From NCBI GenBank assembly GCA_013414765.1, contig CP058708.1, positions 4,149,553-4,213,552 on the forward strand: DNA of 64,000 nt, in the 5' to 3' direction. The position numbers and the translations under genes are program-made. Each line of letters opens with the position of its first letter. The first letter of the stretch is position 1. The notes under the pieces are model-generated. The model ran no database searches, was not told the DNA's origin, and worked only from the letters and a program-made list of their open reading frames with translations. The DNA is from Candidatus Accumulibacter cognatus. Its GTDB lineage: Bacteria > Pseudomonadota > Gammaproteobacteria > Burkholderiales > Rhodocyclaceae. Below are positions 46,016 to 55,679 of the stretch, in pieces.

Positions 46016-46152
46016 GCTCCTTGACCGATGGATACAGTCTGTAGAAAGCCTGTGCTTCCTGGCCGCGAAGATGTCGGGATGTCGGGGAAGTGTGCCGCCT
46101 CCTCAGTTGCCGAACGGTCAGGACTCCCAATGGCCGGCGAAGACATGCAAGC

Positions 46153-46611
46153 TCACCCAAACTGTTGTGGGATGACTAGCGGCACGGGATGTGCCTTTCG
46201 TACCTCGATTCGCGTCACCCTCTGCAGTTCCAATCCCCAGTGGCTCATCGCCAGCGAGATCAGAAGAGCTTCGCCGGGGTTGAGGCAACCGTCGGCGTTG
46301 ACGATGTCGAGTACGGCGCTCAGTACCTGCTGCTGAAGTTCGGGCGAGCGGATATCGTCGAGTAGGTGATCGATCAGTTCGCGATCAAGCTCGATCTGCC
46401 CGACATTTGGAGGGCGTGCGACCTGCAGCATGTCATTGCAGAATTCATGGATTACTCGATCGAGGGTCTCGGGGTCAATGTGCAGCTTTTCGAAGAGCGC
46501 GTGCTTTTCGAGTGACATCAGTTCGCAGTGGTCAAGCGCACCATCGGCGAGTAGAGCAACAGCTATGAGCCGTGAAATGGCTTCGGCGCTATCGATGGCG
46601 TAATTTCGCAT
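46153..46611 (-). CDS. TerB-like/DjlA-like domain protein
   Basis: 152 residues. I chose ATG 46611 with AAAGGA 8 bases upstream; a longer frame starts at 46755 without support. All-helical, with two acidic helix pairs characteristic of TerB-type folds: ISRLIAVALLADGALDHCEL in the N-terminal half and SAVLDIVNADGCLNPGEALL in the C-terminal half (D-G-x-L-x-x-x-E metal-binding-like loops). Family knowledge: TerB domains occur in tellurite and stress systems and bind divalent metal. Standalone, with no ter genes nearby. Confidence 0.65.
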   Translation of the reverse strand: MRNYAIDSAEAISRLIAVALLADGALDHCELMSLEKHALFEKLHIDPETLDRVIHEFCNDMLQVARPPNVGQIELDRELIDHLLDDIRSPELQQQVLSAVLDIVNADGCLNPGEALLISLAMSHWGLELQRVTRIEVRKAHPVPLVIPQQFG

Positions 46612-46895
46612 GCTATTTCCTTTAAATTTTAGACGTTGTTTGAATCGAAACTGTCCATTGGTCGGAGTGGTTTCTTGTGGGCAATCGAAGGATACTCTTC
46701 TTCCTCCACGGTAAGATCTCGGCGAGTCGAGGCGCTGGTGCGCCGGCACTCGCACCGGTCGTCCTGTCCGGCGGTATCATCGCCGGTCTTTCGGGGGGTC
46801 GCTGTACGAAAGCGGCCCCGGCCTGCCGTGTCGGATGCGGGCGGCGCAGGACCGGAGCGGAAGTGTCGTCGCGCGTACGGCATACGGTGGTCTGC

Positions 46896-47207
46896 TCACC
46901 ACGCGCAAATCCGGGCCGATGTCACGTCGTTCTCCCAGCACGCCTTTTCGGTTGGGCTGCGAATGAAGCGGCCAGGCAAGGGAATATTGCCTTTGCCAAG
47001 ATTGAGGAAACCGTAAGCGAGTCCCGGTTCCGCCATATTCAAGATGTAAGTCGGCTTCCCGTGGGCCGAGATCTGAAAACTGCCGTCCCGCGCCGTGGCG
47101 CGGAACTCGCACTTGAAATTGCCCTCGTCGCTCGTCGAGCAGCGAGCCGGCCGCGCTTCTGCGACATATGCCTGGCAGAGGATGGCGGCAAGAATGCTGT
47201 GTACCAC
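46896..47207 (-). CDS. Small secreted hypothetical protein
   Basis: About 103 residues if started at GTG 47207 (VVHSILAAILCQAYVAEA looks like a signal peptide); the frame also extends upstream. The mature part has four Cys in CSTSDEGNFKCEFRA and ACWENDVTSARICAW, suggesting disulfides and a periplasmic location. No family recognised. Start uncertain. Confidence 0.45.
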   Translation of the reverse strand: MVHSILAAILCQAYVAEARPARCSTSDEGNFKCEFRATARDGSFQISAHGKPTYILNMAEPGLAYGFLNLGKGNIPLPGRFIRSPTEKACWENDVTSARICAW

Positions 47208-47404
47208 CAGCGAACGCGGCCTTGCTCCGGAAAGTCTTGCCGGGATCACCGTCAACCGCCTCCCATGGCCAAGCCATCCGGGAACGATCCGCCCTGGCGG
47301 CACAGGAGACCGCGGAAATCCCATGCAGGCCGGGCATTCGGCCAGGTTCCCGAATGCATTTTACGGGCGGTCTGTTGATTGCTAGTGGGTGGCATGATGG
47401 GATT

Positions 47405-48178
47405 TCAGTCGCTAGAGGCTCTCAATGCGGCCCAGGTTCGCGCACCCACCACGCCGTCCGCGGTGAGATGGTGCCGCGCCTGGAAATCAAGCACGGCCTC
47501 CTTGGTGTGGTCCCCATAATGTCCGTCCACCCAGAGACGATACCCGGCCTCGACCAGTTCATTCTGAAGATCCACGACGGCATCGTTGCAGTCTCCCGGG
47601 CGGAGTGTCGGATTCCTGGCGGTGGGCGTACTCTCCGCCAGCCAGATCGCCTTGGCTTTCCTCAAGTAGCGTTCGCGGTCCTCGAAGCCATTGAAGCCGC
47701 CATTCACCGCGCGCGTGACGGCGCGAATGTCGTCGCGGTCGGCAAATCGGTTGATATTCCGGCGTCGCCAATACGAAACCGCCGACAACAAGGCCCACGG
47801 AAATTGTTCCAGAGCCATCGGCTGTTGCTCGAAATCCGGCGCTTCGGGAACGATCTTGCGGATGTCGTCACGGGCTTCCCGATAGTTCGCCCGTCCGGTG
47901 GTCTGGATCAGGCCCCGTCCCCGATATCGTTGACCATCTCCCGGTTGCACATTCCCCAGATCCTTCCTGCCCTCGTAGGCGTTGCCGGAGGCAAACTCGC
48001 GGGTCGTTCTGAAGTGCGCACTCTCGTGCGCGAGCTGGGCCATGAAATGGCAAATCCGGAGCGGAGTCTCGATTCCTCCACTTGCCATGAGCTGCTGATG
48101 GTCCACGATTCCTTGCACGATCGAAGGAACCGCGGAGGATGACAGCTCCAGAATGTCGGATGCAGTGATTTTTTCCAT
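47405..48178 (-). CDS. GH19 chitinase/lysozyme-type endolysin with peptidoglycan-binding domain
   Basis: 257 residues from ATG 48178 (GGGAGC site). GH19 core: RICHFMAQLAHESAHFRTTR (catalytic Glu in HESAHF), FASGNAYEGRKDLGN, RYRGRGLIQTTGRANYREA and AVNGGFNGFEDR. A C-terminal PG_binding_1 domain follows (DAVVDLQNELVEAGYRLWVD, DFQARHHLTADGVVGARTW). No signal peptide. This architecture is common in prophage endolysins; no other phage genes are nearby, so it is likely a domesticated or solitary gene. Confidence 0.88.
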   Translation of the reverse strand: MEKITASDILELSSSAVPSIVQGIVDHQQLMASGGIETPLRICHFMAQLAHESAHFRTTREFASGNAYEGRKDLGNVQPGDGQRYRGRGLIQTTGRANYREARDDIRKIVPEAPDFEQQPMALEQFPWALLSAVSYWRRRNINRFADRDDIRAVTRAVNGGFNGFEDRERYLRKAKAIWLAESTPTARNPTLRPGDCNDAVVDLQNELVEAGYRLWVDGHYGDHTKEAVLDFQARHHLTADGVVGARTWAALRASSD

Positions 48179-48400
48179 GGCCAAGCTCCCGAAACAAGAA
48201 TGAACGATCAGAATTCAGGTCGATCTCGCCACACTGGCTGTCGCCCACTTTGGCGCTGCATAGGCGCAGGCAGCAGAGAGGGATCGCCCTGATGGAGCGC
48301 GGATTGAATCGGCAAGAGAACAATCCGCCGGCGCCCCATGCTGAACCGTCGGCGTCGCAGGGGCGGAGCGACTATACCATTTCAGGCAAGCCGTGCCTGC

Positions 48401-49126
48401 TCAATCGTCGAGCACCACACTGGTATAGACATCCTGGACGTCATCGAGGCTTTCGAGGGCGTCGATCAGCTTCTGCATGCGCAGCGACTCGTCGCCGCCA
48501 AGCGGCGTCTCGTTCTCGGCTTTCATCGTCACGCCTCCGTATTCGGACTTGAAACCGGCGGCTTCGAGCGCTTCCTTGACCGCCATGTAATCGTTCGGCG
48601 CGGTGAGCACTTCGACCGAGCCATCGTCGTTGGAGAGGACGTCGTCGGCGCCGGCCTCGATCGCCGCGTCCATCAGCGCGGCTTCGTCGGTACCGGGGGC
48701 AAACAGCAACTGCCCGCAGTGTCTGAACTGGAAGGCGACACAACCGTCGGTGCCGAGATTGCCGCCATACTTGTTGAAAGCGTGGCGCACGTCGGCAACG
48801 GTGCGCGTCTTGTTGTCGGTCAGGCAGTCGACGATCACCGCAGCGCCGCCGATGCCGTAGCCTTCATAACGGATTTCGATGTACTCGACGCCTTCAATCT
48901 CGCCGGTTCCCTTCTTGATCGCGTTGTCGATCTTGTCCTTGGGCATGTTGACGCCTTTGCCCTTGTCGATGGCCAGGCGCAGGCGCGGATTGAACGACGG
49001 GTCGCCGCCGCCTCTCTTGGCGGAGACGGTGATTTCCCTGGCGATCTTGGAAAACGATGCGCTGCGCTTCTCATCCTGGCGTCCCTTGCGGTGCTGGATG
49101 TTGGCCCATTTGGAGTGTCCTGCCAT
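48401..49126 (-). CDS. yebC: YebC/PmpR-family transcription/translation factor
   Basis: 241 residues, canonical length and start [18 protein letters not shown]. Conserved stretches [33 protein letters not shown] and [16 protein letters not shown]-like are present. Cytoplasmic. Family knowledge: YebC proteins regulate transcription and help translation through proline-rich stalls. In many beta- and gammaproteobacteria yebC precedes ruvC; here it is followed by the divergent HerA-like ATPase instead. Confidence 0.96.
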   Translation of the reverse strand: MAGHSKWANIQHRKGRQDEKRSASFSKIAREITVSAKRGGGDPSFNPRLRLAIDKGKGVNMPKDKIDNAIKKGTGEIEGVEYIEIRYEGYGIGGAAVIVDCLTDNKTRTVADVRHAFNKYGGNLGTDGCVAFQFRHCGQLLFAPGTDEAALMDAAIEAGADDVLSNDDGSVEVLTAPNDYMAVKEALEAAGFKSEYGGVTMKAENETPLGGDESLRMQKLIDALESLDDVQDVYTSVVLDD

Positions 49127-49262
49127 GCTGACCCCTGATGATTGCCGATCGGGTTTGGCTGCTGCCCGGTGCAACAAACCCGACCGCAAATGGTTGATAA
49201 TCAAACCCCGCATTCTAGCACTTCCGGTCATCCCTTCCTGCCACCGCTTTTCGGAGTCGATC

Positions 49263-50783
49263 ATGGTTACCCCTTTGCTCATTGCCAGACACGAAGATAC
49301 CGATCTGGCCCTGCTGCCGGCCCTGGCCAACCGGCACGGTCTGATCACCGGCGCCACCGGTACCGGCAAGACGATCACGCTGCAGTTGCTCGCCGAACGT
49401 TTTTCAGCGATTGGCGTGCCGGTGTTCATGGCTGACGTCAAGGGCGATCTCTCTGGCCTGGCCGCTCCCGGTAGCCTGACGCCAAAGTTGCAGGCGCGCC
49501 TGGACGCACTCGGCGTGTCCGACTACGCGCCGGCGAAATGCCCGGTCGCCTTCTGGGATGTATTCGGCGCGCAGGGACATCCGGTGCGCGCAACGATCTC
49601 GGACATGGGGCCGGTGCTGCTGTCGCGGCTGCTGAATCTCAACGACACGCAGGCTGGGGTGCTGCAACTGGTGTTTCGTATCGCTGACGACAACGGTCTG
49701 TTGCTGCTCGATCTCAAGGATCTGCGGGCGATGATCCAGTATGTCGGTGAGAACGCCAAGAGCTTTACCACCGAGTACGGCAACGTCTCGGCCGCTTCGA
49801 TCGGTGCCATCCAGCGCGGCTTGCTGAACCTCGGTGAGCAGGGGGGTGAGATCTTCTTCGGCGAGCCGATGCTCGACATTGCCGACCTGATGCAGACCGA
49901 CGATGGCCGGGGAGTGGTCAACATTCTGGCTGCTGACAAGCTGATGGCTTCGCCGCGTCTCTATTCGACTTTTCTGCTCTGGCTGCTTTCCGAACTGTTC
50001 GAGCAATTGCCGGAAGTCGGCGACCTCGACAAACCCAGGCTGGTCTTCTTTTTCGACGAAGCGCATCTGCTGTTCAATGAAGCGCCCGCAGCATTGCTGG
50101 AAAAGATCGAGCAGGTGGTGCGTCTGATCCGTTCGAAGGGTGTCGGCATCTACTTCGTCACGCAGAATCCGCTCGACATTCCCGATACCGTTCTCGGTCA
50201 GCTCGGCAACCGGGTTCAGCACGCGCTGCGCGCGTTCACGCCGCGAGACCAGAAAGCCGTGAAGGCGGCCGCGCAAACCTTGCGGGCGAATCCGAAGTTC
50301 GACGCCGAAACGGCGATCAGCGAACTCGGCGTCGGCGAGGCGCTGGTTTCATTCCTTGACGGCCACGGCCGGCCGAGCGTCGTCGAGCGTGCCTTGATTC
50401 TGCCGCCGGCGTCGCGAATCGGTCCGCAGACCCCCGAGGAGCGGCAGGCAGTGATCAGGAGTTCGGCGATTTACGGGCATTACGAGCAGGTCATCGATCG
50501 CGAGTCGGCTTACGAGAAGCTCAAAGGAAGCGCTGTCGCCACGCAGCCGAACGGTGGCGCGCCTGCCGGCGAGGCGGCACCAGCGGCGCCTGGTGGCGGC
50601 TGGCTGGGAGGGCTGAGCGACCTGTTCGGCGGTGGTTCGGGCAGCGGCCGGGGACGCGGCGGCGATTCGGTGATCGAGACGGCGGCCAAGAGCGCCGCGC
50701 GTGCCATCGGCTCACAGGTGGGTCGCGAGATCATTCGCGGCGTTCTCGGTTCGATCCTCGGCGGCGGCTCGCGCCGACGCTGA
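49263..50783 (+). CDS. HerA-like ATPase (DUF853)
   Basis: 506 residues from ATG 49263 (GGAG site). Walker [19 protein letters not shown] near residue 30, Walker [13 protein letters not shown] near 262, then [20 protein letters not shown] (sensor). The C-terminus is Gly/Ala-rich with a [16 protein letters not shown] linker and a final [20 protein letters not shown], as in YjgR-type DUF853 proteins. Hexameric helicase-like NTPase; physiological role unclear. No nuclease partner adjacent, so it is not a defence HerA system. Confidence 0.9.
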   Translation: MVTPLLIARHEDTDLALLPALANRHGLITGATGTGKTITLQLLAERFSAIGVPVFMADVKGDLSGLAAPGSLTPKLQARLDALGVSDYAPAKCPVAFWDVFGAQGHPVRATISDMGPVLLSRLLNLNDTQAGVLQLVFRIADDNGLLLLDLKDLRAMIQYVGENAKSFTTEYGNVSAASIGAIQRGLLNLGEQGGEIFFGEPMLDIADLMQTDDGRGVVNILAADKLMASPRLYSTFLLWLLSELFEQLPEVGDLDKPRLVFFFDEAHLLFNEAPAALLEKIEQVVRLIRSKGVGIYFVTQNPLDIPDTVLGQLGNRVQHALRAFTPRDQKAVKAAAQTLRANPKFDAETAISELGVGEALVSFLDGHGRPSVVERALILPPASRIGPQTPEERQAVIRSSAIYGHYEQVIDRESAYEKLKGSAVATQPNGGAPAGEAAPAAPGGGWLGGLSDLFGGGSGSGRGRGGDSVIETAAKSAARAIGSQVGREIIRGVLGSILGGGSRRR

Positions 50784-50829
50784 GTTTTGTCCATATCGAT
50801 TCCCCGCCGACCAAGGAGCGAGGCTGCAA

Positions 50830-52263
50830 ATGGTACTCGAAGAAATGACCCTGGGCGATGCGTCGCTGATTACCGTGACCTTCCTGTTTACCGACATCGA
50901 GGGCTCGACGAGCCTGTGGGAGCGCGAGTCGGTGGCCATGCGCGTGGCCCTGCAGCGCCATAATATTCTGCTCTCGTCGGCCATCGAAGGCCACGGCGGT
51001 TACGTCTTCAAGACCGTTGGCGATGCCTTCTGTGTCACTTTCGACGATGCGGCCGAAGCGCTCAGGGCGGCCTGCCAGATCCAGACCAGCGTCGCTGCCG
51101 AGAAGTGGCCGACACGTGCGGCGCTTAGGGTACGCGTTGCGCTACATACCGGCCCGGCGTACCTGAGTCATGGCGATTACTTCGGTACGACGGTGAACCG
51201 TGTGGCGCGCCTGTTGGCGGTGACGCACGGCGGGCAGACCCTGCTGACTTCGAAGACCGAAACGCTGGTGCGCGATTCCTTGCACGCCAGCAGCAGCCTG
51301 CACGATACGGGCATGCTGCGACTGCGTGACCTGCCGCACCCGATGCATGTCTTCCAGCTGGTCCATCCGGGTCTGTCGGCGAGCCTGTTGGAGACCGGCG
51401 TTGCCCCGAATGCGAACAAGCTGACCGGGGAGCCGCTGGCGCGCTTGCGGCCGATCGACGTCTACGAGGTGCCGACCTTGCCGACAATCGTCCTGCAAAC
51501 GCTCAAGGTCATGCAGAATCCCAATATCGATGCTCGGGCAGTTGAACGGGTGATGGTGAATGACCCGGCGATTTCGGCCAAGATCCTGCGGGTTGCCAAC
51601 TCGGCATTCTTCGGGTTCTCACGCCGTGTGGCCACCATCGCCGATGCTGTGCGTCTGCTCGGCTTCATCAATGTGCAGGGGATGCTGATCTCGGTTGGTG
51701 CTTTCGATGCCTTCCGCACCAAGCAACTGAACCTGGTCGATTTCTGGAAACACTCGATCGCCACGGCCACCGCAGCACGTTTTCTCGCATCGCGGGTGCG
51801 GTGCGTAGCCGACGAGGCGTTCATGGCCGGTCTTCTGCACGACATCGGCAAGCTGATCTTCGCCGTGCAGGCGGAATCCGTTTATCGGCAGGTGCTCGAA
51901 CTCGGACGCGGTTCGGCCATGAGCAGTCTCGAAGCCGAGCGCACGCTGTTCGAGTTCACCCATCCCGAGGTGGGCGAAATGGTCGCCGAGCGCTGGGATC
52001 TGCCGGCGAAGTACATTGCCGCCATCGCTCACCATCATGACCCCGCGGCAGCCGGCGATGAACGCGTGTTCTGCTCGCTGATCGGTCTTGCCGACCAGGC
52101 GGCGCATACGGCGCTCGGCAGTCACGCATCTGCCGGGGATGAAGCCGAGCTGACCGCCCTGCTCGACGAACTCGACCTGGGACAGATGCAGTGGAACGAC
52201 TGCCTGCTCCATCTGCAGGAGGCACAGGCGACCATCGCCGCCTTCGTCGGTGCCATCCAGTGA
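50830..52263 (+). CDS. Class III nucleotidyl cyclase-HDOD fusion
   Basis: 477 residues from ATG 50830 (AAGGAG site 11 bases upstream). The N-terminal cyclase domain has TFLFTDIEGSTSLWERES (metal-binding Asp), GGYVFKTVGDAFCVTF and GTTVNRVARLLAVTHGGQTL. The C-terminal HDOD domain (from about residue 210) has LPTIVLQTLKVMQNPNID, VMVNDPAISAKILRVANSAF and GLLHDIGKLIF with HPEVGEMVAERW. Unlike many HDOD domains it keeps HD residues. Predicted cytosolic signalling protein making cAMP/cGMP and sensing through HDOD. Confidence 0.9.
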   Translation: MVLEEMTLGDASLITVTFLFTDIEGSTSLWERESVAMRVALQRHNILLSSAIEGHGGYVFKTVGDAFCVTFDDAAEALRAACQIQTSVAAEKWPTRAALRVRVALHTGPAYLSHGDYFGTTVNRVARLLAVTHGGQTLLTSKTETLVRDSLHASSSLHDTGMLRLRDLPHPMHVFQLVHPGLSASLLETGVAPNANKLTGEPLARLRPIDVYEVPTLPTIVLQTLKVMQNPNIDARAVERVMVNDPAISAKILRVANSAFFGFSRRVATIADAVRLLGFINVQGMLISVGAFDAFRTKQLNLVDFWKHSIATATAARFLASRVRCVADEAFMAGLLHDIGKLIFAVQAESVYRQVLELGRGSAMSSLEAERTLFEFTHPEVGEMVAERWDLPAKYIAAIAHHHDPAAAGDERVFCSLIGLADQAAHTALGSHASAGDEAELTALLDELDLGQMQWNDCLLHLQEAQATIAAFVGAIQ

Positions 52264-52614
52264 AATTCCCCCACCCCCCGTTCAACTGACGGGTACGCCC
52301 TCGTCGACGGGCGAGATCACCGACCACTCCTCGATCTCTGACAGTCGGCAGCCAAGCTGGCGGGCCATACCGCGGGCGCCGCAGGCCATCACCGCGAAGT
52401 GCCGCCAGGCGAAGATCGGCCGCAACAGGGGGACCCACAGACGCATCCAGGGTTTGCTCAGTTCAACGTCCCATCGATAGGTGAGAGATACTGCATCGGC
52501 CGAGGCCTCCTCGATGAGCCACAGCCCGATGCCGCGCAGGTCTCCGCTAGCCGCAGCTTCGAGTTCTCGCAAGCGTTCCACCCGCCGGGTGGTCATCACG
52601 ATTCGCAGCAGGTA

Positions 52615-53749
52615 TACCGTGCGCGGTCACGATTGAATCTTCTGGAAGGTTTGGAAGTTCAGGGTCAATAGGGACTGTAGCGCCTTGGCGTGGATGGTGT
52701 GGGTATCTTGCAAGCAGCGTTCGATGGCCGTCGTGAAGGAATGGAAGTCGGGGTAGTACTTGGCGTAGAGGCACTGCTTTTTGACGAACTTCCACAAACG
52801 CTCGATGAGGTTCAAATTTGGGGAGTAGGTGGGTAAAAAGAGCAACTCGATCTTCAGTTTCTCGGCGCAGGTTTTCACCAACGCACAACGCTGATAGCGG
52901 GCGTTGTCCAGGACGACCGTCATAGGCAGCGTGGGCCGTAGGGTAACCAGTTTCTCCAGCAAAGCACAGACGCTGAGCGAATTGATGTAGGTGGAATTGA
53001 CGACGGTGACGACCTCTTTGGTGACGGCGTCGAGCGCACCCAGTACGTTGAAGCGCTGCCGGCCCGAGGGCGCCTTGATCCAGACCCGAGCAAGGCACCA
53101 CACCACCGACAGGAAGGCGCCCAAGACAAAGTGTGCCGCGTCTACGAAGAACACGGCACGTTGGCCCGCTTGGGCTTCTGCCAAACGCGGTTCAAGTTCT
53201 TTTTTTTAAAGGCTTCCTGGACCTCGGGATCCGCCTTGGCCGGCAGGGTGCCGGTCTTCAGGCGTCTCATCCCGCACTTCTCTCGCAGGAAAAGCCGCAC
53301 CTGAGTCGGCGAGCGGCTCAAACCCGTGAGCTTTCTGATCGCATCCACGGCCTCATGGATCGAAGCCGGCGGATGGGTGAGAAAATAAGCCCCGATCGTC
53401 TCCTGATGCGCCACCAGTTCGCTCTGCGGCCGACGAAAATGCAGTTCCTTCAGCCCGGCGACGCCGCCCTCCACCTACTGCTGGAGGTAGGTGCGAAGCG
53501 TCTTGCCGCTCACGCCCGCGAGCCGCGCGATATCTTGATGCGCAAGCCCCTGGCTTTTCAGCCACAGCGCTTCCATCTTGCGTCGCACGTGGGGATGCGG
53601 ATGGTGAAATCGCTCGTGCTCTAAGGCGTCCGCCTCCGCCGGGGTAAAGGTCAGTCTCAGCATCGCAGCCTGTCCCTACAGAAAGCAATGCTCGAATTCT
53701 ACAGCCCATTACACCAGACAGTTAAAGTCGTTTGTTACCTATTTCAGTA
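52615..53749 (-). mobile_element. IS630-family element, copy 2
   Basis: 1135 bp in opposite orientation to copy 1, flanked by TA (52613-52614 and 53750-53751). Sequence nearly identical to 22577-23711. Confidence 0.88.
52627..53663 (-). CDS. IS630-family transposase, copy 2 (same TAG and A8 site)
   Basis: Identical organisation to copy 1: helix-turn-helix segment from ATG 53663, TAG after TYLQQ, continuation VEGGVAGLKELHF, the A8 run (53200-53207 as T8 on the plus strand), and the DDE core in the -1 frame. One amino-acid-neutral base differs in the HFRRPQ segment. That both copies keep the same stop and slippery run argues that these are normal parts of the element. Confidence 0.8.
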
Positions 53750-53939
53750 TATCCCAGGCCGCTTCGCCAGAGGAAAGCATGCTGTGAACCGATCCCATCG
53801 CGGTCGCCGTTCGCGAGATGGCTGACGCTGGCCAGGTGTGGCCACCAGTCGGGCCAGTTGACCGGGTTGATCAGCAGCTCCCAGAGGCGTTCCCGTGTCG
53901 TTTGCAGGCGCCAGCGGCTGATCATCACAAAACGCGGGC

Positions 53940-54791
53940 TCACCGTCCTGGTGAGCACGGCTGCACCTCACGGCCGCGGATGAAAGCCAGCGCGCCGTGG
54001 TCGCTGCGCACCTCGCCGTGTTCGCTGCCAGCGGGTGCGAGGTGGAAGTCGCCGGCCTGAACCAGCACATCGCCGAAGAAAGCGTCGCCACTCAGCATGA
54101 TGCATTCTTCCTCGCCATGGTGCACGTGCGCTGGCAGGTGCGCTCCCGCCGCCAGGCGGAAGAAGCGCGAGATGACGTCGCCGTCGCGCCAGAGAATCTT
54201 CTGCTCGACACCCCTGGCAATCCTGTGCCAATCGCCTTCGCCAGCAAAAACGGTATGGCTGGCCGGCCCGTCGCCCGGGATCAGGCCTCCGAGCAACTCG
54301 CCGAATAGGCTGCTGGTATGTCCGAGCGAGGTGCCGCGCAGATAGGCAAGAGCGCCGGTGCGGGAAGTAATGCGCGCATGCCGGCTGCCCGGTGGTGAAA
54401 CATGGTAGTCGCCCGGGCCCAGGTTCAGTGCGCCGAGTTGCAAGCTACCGCGCAAGACGATCCCTTCCTCGAGATGGCAATGGCGATGTACCGGCAACAT
54501 GGCTCCAGGGGCCAGCTCGATCAGCAGCGAAGCGCCTTGCGGACCTTCCCAAAGGGGCTTGGTGCGGACGCCGGCCTTCACCGTACGCCAGATCCCGTCG
54601 CCAGTGCGAACCGTGAGCAGCCCGGAATGCCGACGAACGCTGTCACCGACCCGGCGCAACAAGCGGTCGCGCAGGTCGGTACGCTGGCGCGCAGGCAGTT
54701 CGATCGGCAGCAGTCCCTCGCAGATCAGAGGCGTCAATGTGCGGCTGTCGCCGTCGTCCTCAGGGGTATTGGAGAATTGTTCGGGATTCAT
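53940..54791 (-). CDS. ChrR-like double-cupin anti-sigma factor
   Basis: 283 residues from ATG 54791, overlapping the sigma-factor stop by ATGA. Two cupin domains: PGAMLPVHRHCHLEEGIVLR with GDYHVSPPGSRH, and GAHLPAHVHHGEEECIMLSG with GDFHLAPAGSEHG (His/Glu metal-binding sets). The usual N-terminal zinc-binding anti-sigma helix of ChrR (H-x3-C-x2-C) is not obvious; the first 70 residues (ICEGLLPIELPARQRTDLRD) are divergent. Family knowledge: ChrR inhibits its ECF sigma factor until singlet oxygen or peroxide releases it. It is upstream of the broken SRPBCC gene. Confidence 0.85.
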   Translation of the reverse strand: MNPEQFSNTPEDDGDSRTLTPLICEGLLPIELPARQRTDLRDRLLRRVGDSVRRHSGLLTVRTGDGIWRTVKAGVRTKPLWEGPQGASLLIELAPGAMLPVHRHCHLEEGIVLRGSLQLGALNLGPGDYHVSPPGSRHARITSRTGALAYLRGTSLGHTSSLFGELLGGLIPGDGPASHTVFAGEGDWHRIARGVEQKILWRDGDVISRFFRLAAGAHLPAHVHHGEEECIMLSGDAFFGDVLVQAGDFHLAPAGSEHGEVRSDHGALAFIRGREVQPCSPGR

Positions 54792-55507
54792 GGCGTCACC
54801 ATTGGCGTGCGGGGATCGTCGGCGCCGAGCAACCGGCGCAGGCGCAGAAGAGCGCGGCGGATATGGGATTTGACCGTACCCAGAGGAAGACACATCTGGC
54901 AAGCAATCTCTTCGTGCGAAAGGTCCCGGAAAAAAGCCAGTGCGAGTAGTTGCCGGGGCAGAGGATCAAGATCCTGCAGCGCGGCATGCAGGCGGTGCTG
55001 CCGCTGTACGGCCAGCAGCAGATCCTGGGGATCGTTTTCCGCTCCCCGCTGGTCAGCATGTTGCTCCTCGTCAAGTGTTTCGGCCGGGTCTCGGCGGCGC
55101 AGGGCGTCGAGCGCACGGCTGCGGGCAATGGTCAGAACCCAGGCCAGAACACTGCCACGGGCAGAGTCGAAACGCGGTGCCTGCCGCCAGACTTGCCAGA
55201 AAGCGTCCTCGGTGACCTCCTCGGCAGTTTGCACCTGGCGGGTGATGCGTAATGCCAAGCCATAGACGCGGCCGGCCAGTGCTTCGTACAACTCGGCCAG
55301 CGCCTGCTCATCCTGATGAACGATACGGGCAATGCAGGCTTGTAGGCGTGCCTCGTCAGCCGGTATGCACGGTGTCGATGTCAGCCCTTCTGCCAGTTTG
55401 GTCTGGTCGGTCGCGGGGCTCGTTGGGGCATCGAAATCGTCGGTTTCGTTCATTTCAGGGGCTTCGGTATCCGCATCGGACGAATTCTGCCCGATCAGGA
55501 CTGTCAT
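54788..55507 (-). CDS. ECF-type RNA polymerase sigma factor (RpoE/ChrR group)
   Basis: I place the start at ATG 55507 (AAGG site 9 bases upstream); other in-frame ATGs lie at 55453 and further upstream. About 239 residues. Sigma region 2: IVHQDEQALAELYEALAGRV, EEVTEDAFWQVWRQAPRFD; region 4: LDPLPRQLLALAFFRDLSHE and LPLGTVKSHIRRALLRLRRL (helix-turn-helix). The acidic N-terminal extension (about 60 residues) is longer than usual. Paired with the downstream cupin anti-sigma factor, so stress control of the SRPBCC gene and others is expected. Confidence 0.92.
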   Translation of the reverse strand: MTVLIGQNSSDADTEAPEMNETDDFDAPTSPATDQTKLAEGLTSTPCIPADEARLQACIARIVHQDEQALAELYEALAGRVYGLALRITRQVQTAEEVTEDAFWQVWRQAPRFDSARGSVLAWVLTIARSRALDALRRRDPAETLDEEQHADQRGAENDPQDLLLAVQRQHRLHAALQDLDPLPRQLLALAFFRDLSHEEIACQMCLPLGTVKSHIRRALLRLRRLLGADDPRTPMVTP

Positions 55508-55679
55508 GACAAACGCCTTGGCGAGAACTTCGGAGGGCTGCCGGCTGACGGCATCCGAGATGTCCTTGCAGGCAGCGGGTTGGCCGGTCACGCCGGGGTG
55601 CCGATGAAGGGTGGTGGTAGCGACATCTTTTTTTGCGGCGGACAGCAGGTGCTAGCCTGTCTGTTGCGCATACCGCTCG

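Larger units (their letters stand above)
52282..53958 (-). pseudogene. SRPBCC (polyketide-cyclase-like) gene split by IS630
   Basis: The N-terminal part (from GTG 53958, or ATG 53925) reads ISRWRLQTTRERLWELLINP, WPDWWPHLASVSHL and FLWRSGLGY. It resumes after the IS with LLRIVMTTRRVERLRELEAA, SGDLRGIGLWLIEEASADAV and the C-terminal helix FAVMACGARGMARQLGCRL. Removing 1137 bp (element plus one TA) restores one frame, GLGYLLRIV, and a protein of about 179 residues with a START/SRPBCC fold. It overlaps the end of the upstream cupin gene, so it belonged to the sigma-cupin operon. Confidence 0.85.

Noticed and set aside
47405-48178. GH19 endolysin as evidence of a prophage
   Set aside because: No holin, structural, integrase or terminase genes are visible around it.
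49263-50783. HerA-like ATPase as part of a HerA-nuclease defence system
   Set aside because: Its sequence fits the DUF853/YjgR group and no NurA, DUF4297 or SIR2 partner lies beside it.
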